A stretch of DNA of 64,000 nt from Blastocatellia bacterium (GCA_016705245.1 JADIYM010000023.1:1-64000); one strand, 5' to 3'; positions 23,368 to 33,460 are shown, numbered from the stretch's first letter. Made by a program: numbers and translations. Notes: a model not told the origin generated them from the sequence alone.

Positions 23368-25413
23368 GTGAGACGCCGACAATCGTCCGGTGCCGGGCGC
23401 ATCCGGGAGGTGCCCGTCGAAAAGCGACACCGTTCGGGACTGCAGCCGCCGAAACCGAGTCCGGGATACCTCCCGTTCGGTTCGAGCGTGCGCGACTGGC
23501 TGTTGTCCGGAACGACGCAGGATCCCGAGCAGACCATCTCGCACCACGGTCACCAGCAGCCGACACAATCGTGGTGGAAGGTCATGTGCCTGACCGGCGT
23601 CGATTATTTCTCGACGCTTGGATATCAGCCGGGCATTGCCTTCATGGCCGCCGGTGCGCTCGCGCCACTGGCCACAATCGTCCTCGTCCTTCTCACCCTG
23701 TTCGGCGCCCTTCCGATCTACTCGAAAGTTGCGGAAGAAAGCCCGGATGGTCAGGGCAGCATCTCGATGCTCGAGAGCCTGTTGACCCGGTGGAAGGGAA
23801 AGACCTTCGTCCTCGTGCTTCTCGCGTTCGCTGCAACGAGTTGGGTCATCACGATGACGCTCTCGGCCTCCGACGCCACCGCGCACATCATCGAGAATCC
23901 GTATGCCCCCCACTGGATGGAAGGTCACTCGGTCGCTGTCACCGCAATCCTGCTCCTTCTGCTCGGCGCAGTGTTCCTCAAGGGCTTCAAGGAGGCTATC
24001 GGACTGGCGGTCGTCCTCGTCTTCATATACCTCGTACTCAATGCGATCGTAATTGCGCGTTCACTCTACGAGATCGCGAACCATCCCGAGGTGATCGCGA
24101 ACTGGAAGCAGGCGCTGTTGACGGGTCCAACACTCGGAGACCCGTGGATGATCGCTCTCGCCTCGCTGCTCGTCTTCCCGAAACTCGCGCTCGGACTCTC
24201 AGGATTCGAGACAGGTGTCGCCGTCATGCCGCTCGTCAAGGGCGACCCGCTCGACACGCCGGCAAATCCCGAAGGAAGAATCCGCAACTCCAAGAAGATG
24301 CTGAGGGCGGCCGCGATCATCATGAGCGTGGCTCTGATCGGTAGCAGCCTGTCGACCGCGCTCCTGATTCCGCCCGCTGAATTCCTGGCGCCGACAGCGG
24401 ACGGCGTGGGCGGAAAGGCCTACGGCCGCGCACTCTCGTATCTTTGCCACGGCTTCTTCGGAGGCTTCGTAGGCACCGCGTACGACCTGAGCACGATCGC
24501 GATCCTCTGGTTCGCGGGGGCGTCGGCTATGGCCGGGCTCCTCAACCTCGTACCGAGGTATCTGCCGCGCTACGGCATGGCGCCGGAATGGGCCCGCGCG
24601 GTACGGCCGCTCGTCTTCGTTTTCACGTTTGTGAACCTCGTCGTGACGTTCGGATTCGATGCGAACGTCGAAGCGCAGGGAGGCGCCTACGCGACCGGAG
24701 TCCTCGGCCTGATGACGTCCGCGTCGGTCGCCGTCACGCTATCGGTCTGGAAGAGAGGCGGCTGGCAGCGAATCGCCTTCCTGCTCATCACGATCGTCTT
24801 CGTTTTCACCACTCTCGACAACATCCACGGTCGTCCGGACGGACTGAAGATCGCCTCGATCTTCGTCGTCGCCATGGTAATCACGTCGTTCATTTCGCGC
24901 GTTGTGCGTTCGACGGAGCTTCGGATCACGAAGGTGATCCTCGACGACGCGGCGAGGAAATTCATCGAGGACACCGGATCCGGAACGGTTCGCATCATCA
25001 CGAACAGGCCCGATCGAGGCATCGAGGCCGAGTATCGGCGGAAGGAGCGTGACGCGCGACAGGACCACCATATCCCTCGCGGCGAGCCGATCATCATCCT
25101 CGAGGTGAGGGCCGGAGATGCGTCCGAGTTCACGGACGAGCTCGAAGTGAGCGGGGTCAGAGTGGGCCCCTACCGAATCCTGCGGTGCGAGAGTCCGGCG
25201 ATTCCCAACGCCATCGCCGCATTGCTGATGCACATCCGTGACACAACCGGGAAACTCCCGCACGTGTATTTCGGATGGACCGAGGGGAACCCGATCGCGT
25301 ACGTGCTCAAGTTCATTGCCTTCGGGGAAGGCGACACGGCTCCAGTGACGCGCGAAGTGCTGCGGCAGGCCATCGACGAGCCCGAACTCCGGCCGCGAGT
25401 CCATGTCGGGTGA
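23368..25413 (+). CDS. APC-superfamily transporter, probable potassium importer (KimA-like), copy 2
   Basis: A 681-residue paralogue of the protein at 16375-18402, alike over nearly the full length including the ISHHGHQ entry, KVMCLTGVDYFSTLGYQPGI, all helices and the soluble C-terminal domain. The last 110 residues are almost identical (for example TRAPVTREVLRQ-type end reading DTAPVTREVLRQAIDEPELR). The first 50 residues differ. GTG at 23368 has AGGAGG about 12 bases upstream. No ydaO motif is visible in the 524 bases before it, so its control should differ from copy 1. It faces away from the divergently transcribed sensor kinase. It is probably a tandem-duplication product with later insertion or retention of genes in between. 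Confidence 0.82.
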   Translation: MRRRQSSGAGRIREVPVEKRHRSGLQPPKPSPGYLPFGSSVRDWLLSGTTQDPEQTISHHGHQQPTQSWWKVMCLTGVDYFSTLGYQPGIAFMAAGALAPLATIVLVLLTLFGALPIYSKVAEESPDGQGSISMLESLLTRWKGKTFVLVLLAFAATSWVITMTLSASDATAHIIENPYAPHWMEGHSVAVTAILLLLLGAVFLKGFKEAIGLAVVLVFIYLVLNAIVIARSLYEIANHPEVIANWKQALLTGPTLGDPWMIALASLLVFPKLALGLSGFETGVAVMPLVKGDPLDTPANPEGRIRNSKKMLRAAAIIMSVALIGSSLSTALLIPPAEFLAPTADGVGGKAYGRALSYLCHGFFGGFVGTAYDLSTIAILWFAGASAMAGLLNLVPRYLPRYGMAPEWARAVRPLVFVFTFVNLVVTFGFDANVEAQGGAYATGVLGLMTSASVAVTLSVWKRGGWQRIAFLLITIVFVFTTLDNIHGRPDGLKIASIFVVAMVITSFISRVVRSTELRITKVILDDAARKFIEDTGSGTVRIITNRPDRGIEAEYRRKERDARQDHHIPRGEPIIILEVRAGDASEFTDELEVSGVRVGPYRILRCESPAIPNAIAALLMHIRDTTGKLPHVYFGWTEGNPIAYVLKFIAFGEGDTAPVTREVLRQAIDEPELRPRVHVG

Positions 25414-25524
25414 TCGTGCCTAGGACTGACTGCGTGACGTGGAGCAGGATTTTCCCCTTTCCGGCGAGCCACCGGCTGTACCTTATCGCGCAGTAACTCC
25501 AATTTTTCGAACAACCTGCGAACC

Positions 25525-26244
25525 ATGGAGCAATCGGGTCGAGACTTCCTCATCGTCGAACTTCATCCGATCGAGCTGCTTCGGGAGGGCTGGCAGCTCG
25601 TGCGCGAGCAGTACTGGCTGATGCTCGGTGTGACCGTGGCAGGTCTCATCGTCGGCAGCCTCGCGCCGCTCGGGCTTTTCATGGGTCCGATGGTGTGTGG
25701 AATCTATACGGGGCTGTTCGCGCGTATGCGAGGTGAACGCGCTACGTTTGCGGGTCTCTTCAGGGGATTCGAGTTCTTTGTACCGAGTTTCATCGCGACG
25801 CTGATCCAGATCGTGCCGATCATGGCCATGGCGATTCCCGTGAACCTGATCCTGATGCTGCTGTCAATGAAGCGGATCCTGTTCTGGCTTGGACGGCCGT
25901 ACAGCGATCTGGCTGCGATGCTCGGCGTGTGGGAGATGACGGCGATCGTCGTCGTAACGACCGTGATCATCTTCCTTCTGAGCGTTTTTTTCGGGACTTT
26001 CTTCATGTTCGGGTATCCGCTGATCGTCGACCGGCGCATGGGTGGCTGGGAGGCGGTCAAGTTGAGCGCGCGGGCGTCACGCGCGAACTTTGGCGGTGCC
26101 GCGCGACTCATGGCCACGACGACGGTTCTCAGCATCGTGGCCTCGCTTTTCTGCTATATCGGCGGTTTCATGGTCACGCCGATCACGCTCGCCGCGTGGG
26201 CGATCGCATATCGGCGGGTATTTCCCGCAGTTTCAGCTCCGTAG
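25525..26244 (+). CDS. Integral membrane protein of unknown function (about 5 helices)
   Basis: A 239-residue membrane protein. After a short cytoplasmic start (MEQSGRDFLIVELHPIELLR), hydrophobic segments lie at about 32-58, 87-113, 133-163 and 190-235. The pattern, with repeated Gly-rich helices and the loop VDRRMGGWEAVKLSARASRA, resembles DUF975/YciC-like or glycerophosphodiesterase-associated membrane domains; none can be assigned surely. It follows transporter copy 2 after 111 bases on the same strand and might be cotranscribed. No signal peptide or catalytic motif is seen. Confidence 0.7.
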   Translation: MEQSGRDFLIVELHPIELLREGWQLVREQYWLMLGVTVAGLIVGSLAPLGLFMGPMVCGIYTGLFARMRGERATFAGLFRGFEFFVPSFIATLIQIVPIMAMAIPVNLILMLLSMKRILFWLGRPYSDLAAMLGVWEMTAIVVVTTVIIFLLSVFFGTFFMFGYPLIVDRRMGGWEAVKLSARASRANFGGAARLMATTTVLSIVASLFCYIGGFMVTPITLAAWAIAYRRVFPAVSAP

Positions 26245-26319
26245 TCGACCTCGTAGCTATTGATCCGTTCATTTACGGGTCACATGTTTGTTGAAGACGC
26301 TTGCAACGCATGCCTCACG

Positions 26320-26430
26320 CATCAGTACCGGGCGCGGTAGCGCTCGGGTCGATCACGAGAGCGTGTGATGACAAAAGGCGCGGGCTATGGGCGAGGCTGC
26401 CCCGAGCGCTACCGCGCCCGGTACTGATGC
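26320..26430. repeat. Inverted pair of REP-like units
   Basis: The unit at 26320-26349 (GGGCGCGGTAGCGCTCGGGT core) and its reverse complement at 26401-26430 face each other across about 50 bases. They sit in the 355-base gap (26245-26599) before the giant exported-protein gene. The rest of the gap (26431-26599) should hold that gene's promoter, but I see no strong -35/-10 pair. Confidence 0.85.
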
Positions 26431-26599
26431 GTGGACCGACCGTCCTTGAGTGGTGTCACTACAAACCCGTGATCGTCTGTGTAAATCGCGAGCCAACCCA
26501 AATTCGGTTACATTCCTCTAAAGGCCGCGACATCCCCGGCCGAAATGTGTCCATAGGACTGTCCCGAATCAACTTTCATACCATTTGAGGAGACCCCAC

Positions 26600-29500
26600 A
26601 TGTCGAAGCAGGCTCGCGAAATGCGACTGACGAAGCGCTCGATCCCGATTCTTGCCATTGTCTGCGTGATGGCAGCTGCCGCGCCATTTGCCGGCAGGTC
26701 GCTCGGGAGCGCGTTCCTGACGGCGACCCTGGGCTCCTCCCCTGCCAGTTTCACTTCGGTCGCGTGGCGCGACGTGGCTGGAAACCAGGTCATTCAGGCA
26801 GCGGATCGCGGAACCACATGGGTCCGATTCGACGACGGCGTCGAGATCGAGCCGGCAGCGAGCGCAAAGTCGTCCGCGCAACCTTTCGCGTTGGTGAAGG
26901 CCGACTTCGACAACGACGGGATGCCGGACCTGGCAGTCTCATCCGCTGGCGAGTCGACGGGCACGCTCCGTATCTTCCGCGGTAACCTAGGCTCCGTTTA
27001 TCCGAATGCGCCCGAGGCGCGAGAGGCCGTTGCGTCCGGGATGCCAGTCGGGGCGCCGTTCCTCCTGCCCGCCATCGACGTCTCCACGCCCGTTACTCCT
27101 GAATTCATGGTTGCCGGGGACTTCGACGGTGACGGCAATGCCGATCTCGCCGTTGCGAAGAATGGCGACGACGTGTTGTACGTCCTTCCCGGCGTCGGGA
27201 ACGGTACCTTCGGAGAGGCACGGTCCGTCGCCGTAACGGGAACGGTCACGACGGTCGCATCGGGAGACGTGAATCGCCCCGACGGGCGACCCGAGCTTCT
27301 CGTCGGTGTAACAAATGGCCGCTCGTCGCAGATTCTCGTCGTGTCCTGTGTGACGGTGGCCGACGGGGCTGTGCCTGTAGGCATCGACGTGCCTGGAACA
27401 GTGATTGACATCGCGGTCGGCGACGTGACCGGAATGCGGTTCGCCGACATCGTCGCGTCGACGACTGCCGGAGTTGTGCTGGTTCCCGGACGGGACTCGT
27501 CGCGTGAGACCCCGCGCCTGGAATTCGAGTTGGTCGTGAGTCGCCCGGATGTCCGTTCGATCGCGCTCGGAGACTTCAGCGGTGGACTGCGTCTCGACGT
27601 CGCGCTTCTCGGCGACAACGGCAGGATCGACCTGCTCGTCGGTCCGGACCCGGTCGAAGGTACGGCCAAGTCTTCAGAGCCGCCCGCGAACGTGGAGGGA
27701 TTTGCGTCGACTGCCGCCGGCGCCGAGCGAATCGTCGCCGCCAACGTGTCGTCCCGTACCGGGATGGACCTTGTGGCCCTCGACCGTGCCGGGAACTCGC
27801 TCGCGGTCCTCGAGGGCGGCTACGCTGCGAAGGGTGGGGACGCGGCTCAGGCCACTTATGACGTTGCGGGCACGCCCGTTGCGGCAATCCCGATGCGCCT
27901 GAATCCGGATGCGATCGACGACCTCGTCATCGTGACCGCTGAATCCGCAGTGCCGGTCGTGATGAGTTCGGCGAAGCTCCGCGCGGCGTTCACGGTCGTC
28001 AACACGAACGACTCAGGGGCGGGCAGCCTGCGCGATGCGATCACTCAGGCGAACATGCTGGCCGGAGCGGACACCATAGACTTCAACATTCCGGGCGTCG
28101 GTCCTCATACCATTTCCACGTTGTCGGCGCTGCCAGTGATCAGCGAGACGCTCGACATCGACGGTGCCACGGAACCGGACTTCGCCGGAACGCCGGTCGT
28201 GGTCATCAATGGATCGGGCGCCGGTACAGTCCACGGAATCGATACGCTCAGTACCTCTGGCGTGAAGATCCGCGGCCTCGTCATCAGGAATTTCGGCGGC
28301 GGGGCAGGAATCCTCGTGAACGCGTCGACGTCCGCGGTGATCGAAGGGTGCTACATCGGCACCACCGTCACCGGCACCGTCGCGGCCGCCAATCTCGGCG
28401 GCATCTCGGTGTCGAATGCCGGCATGACGACCATCGGTGGCACGACTGCATCCGCTCGCAACGTCATATCGGGCAATTCGAACAATGGCATTGCGATCTT
28501 TTTCTCGGGCAACGACCTCATCCAGGGCAATTACATCGGCGTAACCGCGGCAGGAAACGCGCCGCTCGGCAACGGATTCAACGGCGTCGAAATCAACGAT
28601 TCCACATTGACGTTTGTTGGAAACGGCGTTGCCGGCGCCACCAACGTGATCTCGGCGAACACGGCTGGAGGCGGTCTGTCGAACGGCGTCTACGTGCACG
28701 GCGGGATGTCGGGCATGAACGCGGTGCAGGGCAACATCATCGGCCTCGCCTCCAACGGAACGACCGTGCTCGGCAACGGTGCCAACGGCGTACTCGACGA
28801 CGCGTCGACGACCCTTGTCGGCGGTCCGACGAGCCAGACCCGGAACATCATCTCCGGAAACCTCGAAAGCGGCATCCGCGTCGAGTCGCAGGCATTCAAT
28901 GCCACGATCTGGGGCAACTACATCGGCCTCGACGTAAACGGATCGCTCGATCGCGGCAATGGCAACGATGGCGTCTGGGTCGCCGGCGGCGGACTGGCGA
29001 CTGTCGGCGGATTCATGCCGAGTGACGGGAACGTTATCTCGGGCAACCAGTTCTCCGGGGTGCAGGTCTCCGGCGGTTTCAGCCAACTCGTTGCCGGAAA
29101 CAAGATCGGTGTCGACGCGTCGGCAATGGCCGCCGTGCCGAACTCGCTCGACGGCGTCCGCGCTTCGGGCGGCGCCGGCATCGGGGTCATCCTCAACAAG
29201 ATCGCCGGTAATACCGGAAACGGCATCGGGGCCACTGGCGGCTTCGAGTACGATTTCAGCGAGAACGACATCACGCAGAATGGCGGCCGCGGCATCGACC
29301 TCGGCAACGACGGCGTGACGATGAATGATCCGCTCGACGGCGATTCCGGCCCTGGCGACTTCCAGAACTTCCCGGTCATCGTGTCGGCGGTCACCGACAT
29401 GGGCGTCACGACGGTTTCGGGGACTCTCAACTCTGAGTCTCTGCAGAACTACCGGCTCAACTTCTACATCAATTCGACATGTGACGGGTCGGGATTCGGT

Positions 29501-32335
29501 GAAGGACGGACGTTCGCGGGCAGTGTCGACATCTCGACCGACATGCTGGGCGACGCGCCGTTCATGACGAATCTACTCGTCCCGGCGATGAGCGGAGAGC
29601 TGATCACGGCGACGGCGAGCCTGCTCGGATCGCCGGCGCGCACCGGAAAGTTGTCGGCACCGCAGCTTCCGCCCATGTTCCCGCTCACGACGTCCGAATT
29701 CTCTGCGTGCTTCGCGGCGACTTCACTTGATGCCGACGTCTCCGTGAGCATCGCGGACGCGCCCGACCCGATTCCGGCCGGCGGAGACATTACCTACACG
29801 CTGACGGTGAACAACGCCGGGCCGCTCACGGCCGACAACACCGTCGTCGACATTGCGACGCCGCCGAACACCACCTTCCAGTCCGCCTCGGCGCCGATGG
29901 GCTGGTCGGTCATGTCGCCTCCGGTCGACAGTACCGGGAACGTCACGTTCTCGAACGCGATGTTCGCGACCGGCGGACCCGTCCAACTGACCGTCGTCGT
30001 ACGCGTCAACAACTTCACGTCGGGCGGGACGATCATCACCGCGATGCCGTCCATAAGCTCGGACCTCAACGATCCGATGCCGGCCAACAACAGCGCTTCA
30101 ACGACCACGACCGTGCAGGAGCTTGCGGACTTGACCGTCTTCAAGTTCGCAAACGTCTCGTCGGCCATGCCCGGAACCGACATCATCTACACGGTCGAGG
30201 TTTCGGGCAACGGCCCCGATGATTCCCAGAACGTGACGCTGACCGACGTCATCCCGACGAACACGACGTTCCAGAGCATCGTCTCGCCTGGAGGCTGGAC
30301 GGTGATGACGCCGCCGGTCAACGGAACCGGAACGATCACGGCCACGCGGCCGACGGTCGGCTTCAAGACGTTCCACCAGTTCACTATCACCGTCCGCGTG
30401 AACAACGGAGTCTCAGGCGGGACGATCATCACGAACACGGCTACGATGACATCGTCGACGCCTGATCCTGACAATACGGACAACTCTGACTCGGTCGACG
30501 TCACCGTCGATGCGCCGCCGGCTCAGGCCGACCTCTCGGTCTCGCGCGTCGCGTCGCCGGATCCGGCCGTTCGCGGACAGAACGTGACGTACACGATCAC
30601 CGTGTCGAACAACGGTCCCGATACCGCGACGGCGCTGAGCCTGTTCGAAACGCTTCCAAACGACACGACGCTTGTTTCGGTCAACCTGCCTGCCGGATGG
30701 ACTGAAGGCGGCAAGGGCCAGGGCAGGGGCGGCGGATTCCCGCTCGAATACATCACGAGCAGCATGGCACCGAACACGGCGGCGATCTTCACCGTCGTTG
30801 TGAGCGTCAGCCTGCTTACACCTGACGGGACGTTCCTCGAAGGCCAGTCCGAGATCGTTTCGTTCGGCACGCCCGACCCGAATCCGTCGAACAACATCGC
30901 GTCAACTTCGACGGAAGTCGGCCCGCCGCCACAGACCGATCTCGAGCTCGACAAGACTGCGACCCCGTCCACGGTCACTCCGGGTTCCGCGATCACCTAC
31001 AACCTCGTCGCAACGAACATCGGAACCGAGAACGCCACTGACCTCACGATCAACGATGCAACCCCGGCGGGGACTACGTTCGTTTCCGCCTCCCCGAGCG
31101 CAGGCGGCAACCTCACAGTACCCAGCGCGAACGGCACCGGCTCGATACTTTGCGTCTGGCCCGGCGTCACCGCGCCTGGTGAAAGCCGCACGCTGACCGT
31201 CATCGTCAACGTCAGTGCGGCCGCCGAGGACGGCGCCACTATCGTCAACTCCGCATCCACGGCCAGTCTGGCCTTCGAGTCGGACTTCTCCAACAACAAC
31301 GACTCGGTCTCGGTGGCGGTCTCGGCCAATGAGAACATTCCGCAGGCGGACGTCGAGATCTCGACCTCGACGATTCCCGAGACGATCGACACCGGCGAGC
31401 AGCTCGTCTACACGATCACGGTTCGTAACAACGGTCCCGACACGGCAGAAGACGTTCTTCTCCGGACGTCTTCCCCGCTTGGCACGCGTTTCGTTTCGTT
31501 GACGACGACGCAGGGTACCGTGACCGCACCGCCAGCGGGCGGAGTCGGAATTGCTGAGGTGGCGATAGGTGACATCGAGGCCGACAACACCGTGACGGTC
31601 GTTTTGACCGTCAACGTCATCGGCGAAGGCGGCGACACCGTCAGCGTCGATGTGGTGATCGAGAGCTCCACGAACGACCCGGTCGCCGGAAACAACTCCG
31701 TCGCGGGTTCGACCGGGGTGCTGGCCGGCAACGACGTTCTGCTCACGTGGGATCCGCCGCTGCCGACGGTCGGTGACGAACGCAATCCCCCGCTGCATCT
31801 GCAGTCGCAGACCGTGACTACGAAGTCGATTGCGGCAGCTCTGGCGGCCAAGGTTGCGGGCCCGCGGAACACGCTGGTCGGGTACAACATCTACCGTTCG
31901 AATATGCCGAACACGACGCCCATCCCATCGAACTTCTTCACGTCGGTCGGACCCGGCACGACGACCGTCGTCGCGCCAACCGCACCTGGTGGGTCGTTCT
32001 TCGTGGTCACGGCCCAGTATCCGAACGGCGAGTCGGGAGAAACGAACGCCGCTTCGGGCGGCATCCCCGAGCCCGATATCGCGTCGTTCCAGATCAAGGG
32101 CGGCAAGGTGGTCATCAACGGTACGGGGTTCACCGACAGCGTGACCGTGTTCATCGACGGCATCCCGTTCAACAAGGCGGCCAAGGTGAAGAAGGAGAAC
32201 ACGCGAGTTCAGCAGAAGGGCAGGCTGCTGACTGGACAGTCGGTCACCGAATACCTGAACCAGCAGGGCGGGGTCGTCCTCGTGAGCGTGCTGAACTCCG
32301 ACACCGGGATCGGGACGTTCCTGTACCGGCGGTGA
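26600..32335 (+). CDS. Giant exported protein: FG-GAP repeats, beta-helix, five DUF11 repeats
   Basis: A 1911-residue exported protein with an ATG after GAGGAGA and a signal peptide (about 12-38). Residues about 90-460 have FG-GAP/VCBS-like blades with calcium-loop motifs (DFDNDGMPDLAVS, DFDGDGNADLAV). At about 462 the NTNDSGAGSLRDAI signature begins a right-handed beta-helix region to about 1005, with many ISGN, GNYIG and GNG turns. Five DUF11 repeats start near 1043, 1175, 1310, 1447 and 1583, each with a YTITVxNNGPD-like core. The end (about 1710-1911) looks like a fibronectin-like and TIG-like pair. It is probably secreted or surface-located, with adhesion or matrix binding likely. I see no LPXTG, PEP-CTERM, autotransporter barrel or Por-type sorting tail. 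Confidence 0.85.
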   Translation: MSKQAREMRLTKRSIPILAIVCVMAAAAPFAGRSLGSAFLTATLGSSPASFTSVAWRDVAGNQVIQAADRGTTWVRFDDGVEIEPAASAKSSAQPFALVKADFDNDGMPDLAVSSAGESTGTLRIFRGNLGSVYPNAPEAREAVASGMPVGAPFLLPAIDVSTPVTPEFMVAGDFDGDGNADLAVAKNGDDVLYVLPGVGNGTFGEARSVAVTGTVTTVASGDVNRPDGRPELLVGVTNGRSSQILVVSCVTVADGAVPVGIDVPGTVIDIAVGDVTGMRFADIVASTTAGVVLVPGRDSSRETPRLEFELVVSRPDVRSIALGDFSGGLRLDVALLGDNGRIDLLVGPDPVEGTAKSSEPPANVEGFASTAAGAERIVAANVSSRTGMDLVALDRAGNSLAVLEGGYAAKGGDAAQATYDVAGTPVAAIPMRLNPDAIDDLVIVTAESAVPVVMSSAKLRAAFTVVNTNDSGAGSLRDAITQANMLAGADTIDFNIPGVGPHTISTLSALPVISETLDIDGATEPDFAGTPVVVINGSGAGTVHGIDTLSTSGVKIRGLVIRNFGGGAGILVNASTSAVIEGCYIGTTVTGTVAAANLGGISVSNAGMTTIGGTTASARNVISGNSNNGIAIFFSGNDLIQGNYIGVTAAGNAPLGNGFNGVEINDSTLTFVGNGVAGATNVISANTAGGGLSNGVYVHGGMSGMNAVQGNIIGLASNGTTVLGNGANGVLDDASTTLVGGPTSQTRNIISGNLESGIRVESQAFNATIWGNYIGLDVNGSLDRGNGNDGVWVAGGGLATVGGFMPSDGNVISGNQFSGVQVSGGFSQLVAGNKIGVDASAMAAVPNSLDGVRASGGAGIGVILNKIAGNTGNGIGATGGFEYDFSENDITQNGGRGIDLGNDGVTMNDPLDGDSGPGDFQNFPVIVSAVTDMGVTTVSGTLNSESLQNYRLNFYINSTCDGSGFGEGRTFAGSVDISTDMLGDAPFMTNLLVPAMSGELITATASLLGSPARTGKLSAPQLPPMFPLTTSEFSACFAATSLDADVSVSIADAPDPIPAGGDITYTLTVNNAGPLTADNTVVDIATPPNTTFQSASAPMGWSVMSPPVDSTGNVTFSNAMFATGGPVQLTVVVRVNNFTSGGTIITAMPSISSDLNDPMPANNSASTTTTVQELADLTVFKFANVSSAMPGTDIIYTVEVSGNGPDDSQNVTLTDVIPTNTTFQSIVSPGGWTVMTPPVNGTGTITATRPTVGFKTFHQFTITVRVNNGVSGGTIITNTATMTSSTPDPDNTDNSDSVDVTVDAPPAQADLSVSRVASPDPAVRGQNVTYTITVSNNGPDTATALSLFETLPNDTTLVSVNLPAGWTEGGKGQGRGGGFPLEYITSSMAPNTAAIFTVVVSVSLLTPDGTFLEGQSEIVSFGTPDPNPSNNIASTSTEVGPPPQTDLELDKTATPSTVTPGSAITYNLVATNIGTENATDLTINDATPAGTTFVSASPSAGGNLTVPSANGTGSILCVWPGVTAPGESRTLTVIVNVSAAAEDGATIVNSASTASLAFESDFSNNNDSVSVAVSANENIPQADVEISTSTIPETIDTGEQLVYTITVRNNGPDTAEDVLLRTSSPLGTRFVSLTTTQGTVTAPPAGGVGIAEVAIGDIEADNTVTVVLTVNVIGEGGDTVSVDVVIESSTNDPVAGNNSVAGSTGVLAGNDVLLTWDPPLPTVGDERNPPLHLQSQTVTTKSIAAALAAKVAGPRNTLVGYNIYRSNMPNTTPIPSNFFTSVGPGTTTVVAPTAPGGSFFVVTAQYPNGESGETNAASGGIPEPDIASFQIKGGKVVINGTGFTDSVTVFIDGIPFNKAAKVKKENTRVQQKGRLLTGQSVTEYLNQQGGVVLVSVLNSDTGIGTFLYRR

Positions 32336-32356
32336 TGGATTCGTAGTCCCCACCTT

Positions 32357-32424
32357 GGCGCCTTTGCGCCTCTGCGTGAACCTCTCTCTCGCAGAAGAGG
32401 TTCACGCAAAGGCGCAAAGGCGCC
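32357..32424. repeat. 29-bp inverted repeat, hairpin family A
   Basis: The arms at 32357-32385 and 32396-32424 pair with a single mismatch around a 10-base loop. The right arm contains CGCAAAGGCGCAAAGGCGC, as at 3209-3231. It separates the convergent giant-protein gene and the next minus-strand gene, the same placement as the other family A copy. Confidence 0.85.
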
Positions 32425-32446
32425 GAGTACGACGGAGCGAACGCTT

Positions 32447-32968
32447 CTACCGATCGCAGTTCGCCAGCGCATCGGCCGCATACTCCGCCAGCCTTCCACC
32501 GTTGTAGAGCTCGACGATCGCATCCGCCTCCGGAATCGATACCCGAAGGTCGTTACGCTGCATCGACTCGTAGGCCCGGACTACCCCCTCGAGCCCCGCG
32601 ACGGCCGTCTCGACATCCGAACCGGTGGCCGTCGGGTGATCCGCGAGATACCGCGCGGCGGCAATCTGCATCTGCGCCCTCAGCTCGATGGCCCCGAGCT
32701 TACGCGACTGCATGAGCTCGCCGAGGAGCGCCCGGCACGCAACGAGCTTCAGATCGCCGGCCCCGTCAATCACCTGCAGCGCGCGGGACCGTCGCTTCCT
32801 CGACGACTTCGCCAACGGGTCGACTTCGATTGCGTTGGCGAGCTTGACGATCTCCTTGCGCGCTTTTTCGGGAGCCGGCAGTGCCTGGCGGCCGCCGGCC
32901 GACGTGCTTCCAAGGAGCACAAGTGACGCCGCTGCCAGCGACAGAGACTTTGGAGTCTTGCCGATCAC
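32447..32968 (-). CDS. Small exported alpha-helical protein of unknown function
   Basis: A 173-residue protein that I do not recognise. GTG at 32968 is preferred over the ATG five codons upstream because GGAGGA lies 7 bases before it. The N-terminus (MIGKTPKSLSLAAASLVLLG) is a signal peptide cleaved near STSAGG. The mature part is helical and charged, with KARKEIVKLANAIEVDPLAK and a repeat-like LRAQMQIAAARYLADHP. Single cysteines occur in LVACRAL and at the end (NCDR). It lies upstream, by about 40 bases, of the yraN-like gene's 3' end on the same strand. Confidence 0.6.
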   Translation of the reverse strand: MIGKTPKSLSLAAASLVLLGSTSAGGRQALPAPEKARKEIVKLANAIEVDPLAKSSRKRRSRALQVIDGAGDLKLVACRALLGELMQSRKLGAIELRAQMQIAAARYLADHPTATGSDVETAVAGLEGVVRAYESMQRNDLRVSIPEADAIVELYNGGRLAEYAADALANCDR

Positions 32969-33010
32969 GTATCCATCCTCCATTTCAGTCGCGCATAGTG
33001 CGCAATGGTC

Positions 33011-33460
33011 TCAGCGTAGCAGAGGATCCGCGAATCCTCCGCGCAGCAGTCTGACGCGCGGAGTCCCCTCTCGAGGTGCCAGTACCGTCACAACGTCGAA
33101 CCGATAGGGATCTGACGCCACCCCGAACCAGCGTCGATATCGTCGAGCGGAGCGCGCCAGAAGCCTCCGCTTTCGGGCATCGACGGAACGCTCGGTGGCA
33201 AACATTCCGTCGCGACGTCGCGTCTTGACCTCGATGAACACGAGCGTCTCGCCCTCATACGCCACAATGTCGATTTCGCCGATCACGGCGCGGCCCGATG
33301 GTGAATGACCGATCGGTACGCGAACGTTTTTCGCCGCCACGCGGAAACCGAGCGCCCGGAGGTGACGCACGGCCAGACGCTCGCCGAGGTCGCCAAGTCG
33401 TTGTCTCGGCGTTCGGCCTCGCCGCAACCACCTCGTGAAGTTCGAAGACACGATGTTCAT
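33011..33460 (-). CDS. yraN: YraN/UPF0102 family nuclease-fold protein
   Basis: A 149-residue protein of the UPF0102 family, which has a restriction-endonuclease-like fold and a probable Holliday-junction-type nuclease role that is not well proven. The core GEIDIVAYEGETLVFIEVKT carries the D...ExK catalytic pattern. LGDLGERLAVRHLRALGFRV is the family's first helix. The ATG at 33460 gives the normal length; GGGA upstream is a weak site. The extra N-terminal basic segment (RWLRRGRTPRQR) is typical. It is not in the rnhB/rplS context often seen for this family. Confidence 0.85.
   Translation of the reverse strand: MNIVSSNFTRWLRRGRTPRQRLGDLGERLAVRHLRALGFRVAAKNVRVPIGHSPSGRAVIGEIDIVAYEGETLVFIEVKTRRRDGMFATERSVDARKRRLLARSARRYRRWFGVASDPYRFDVVTVLAPREGTPRVRLLRGGFADPLLR

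Noticed and set aside
16375..25413. Composite transposon bounded by the two transporter copies
   Set aside because: The repeats are functional paralogous genes with diverged DNA; no transposase or terminal inverted repeats are seen.
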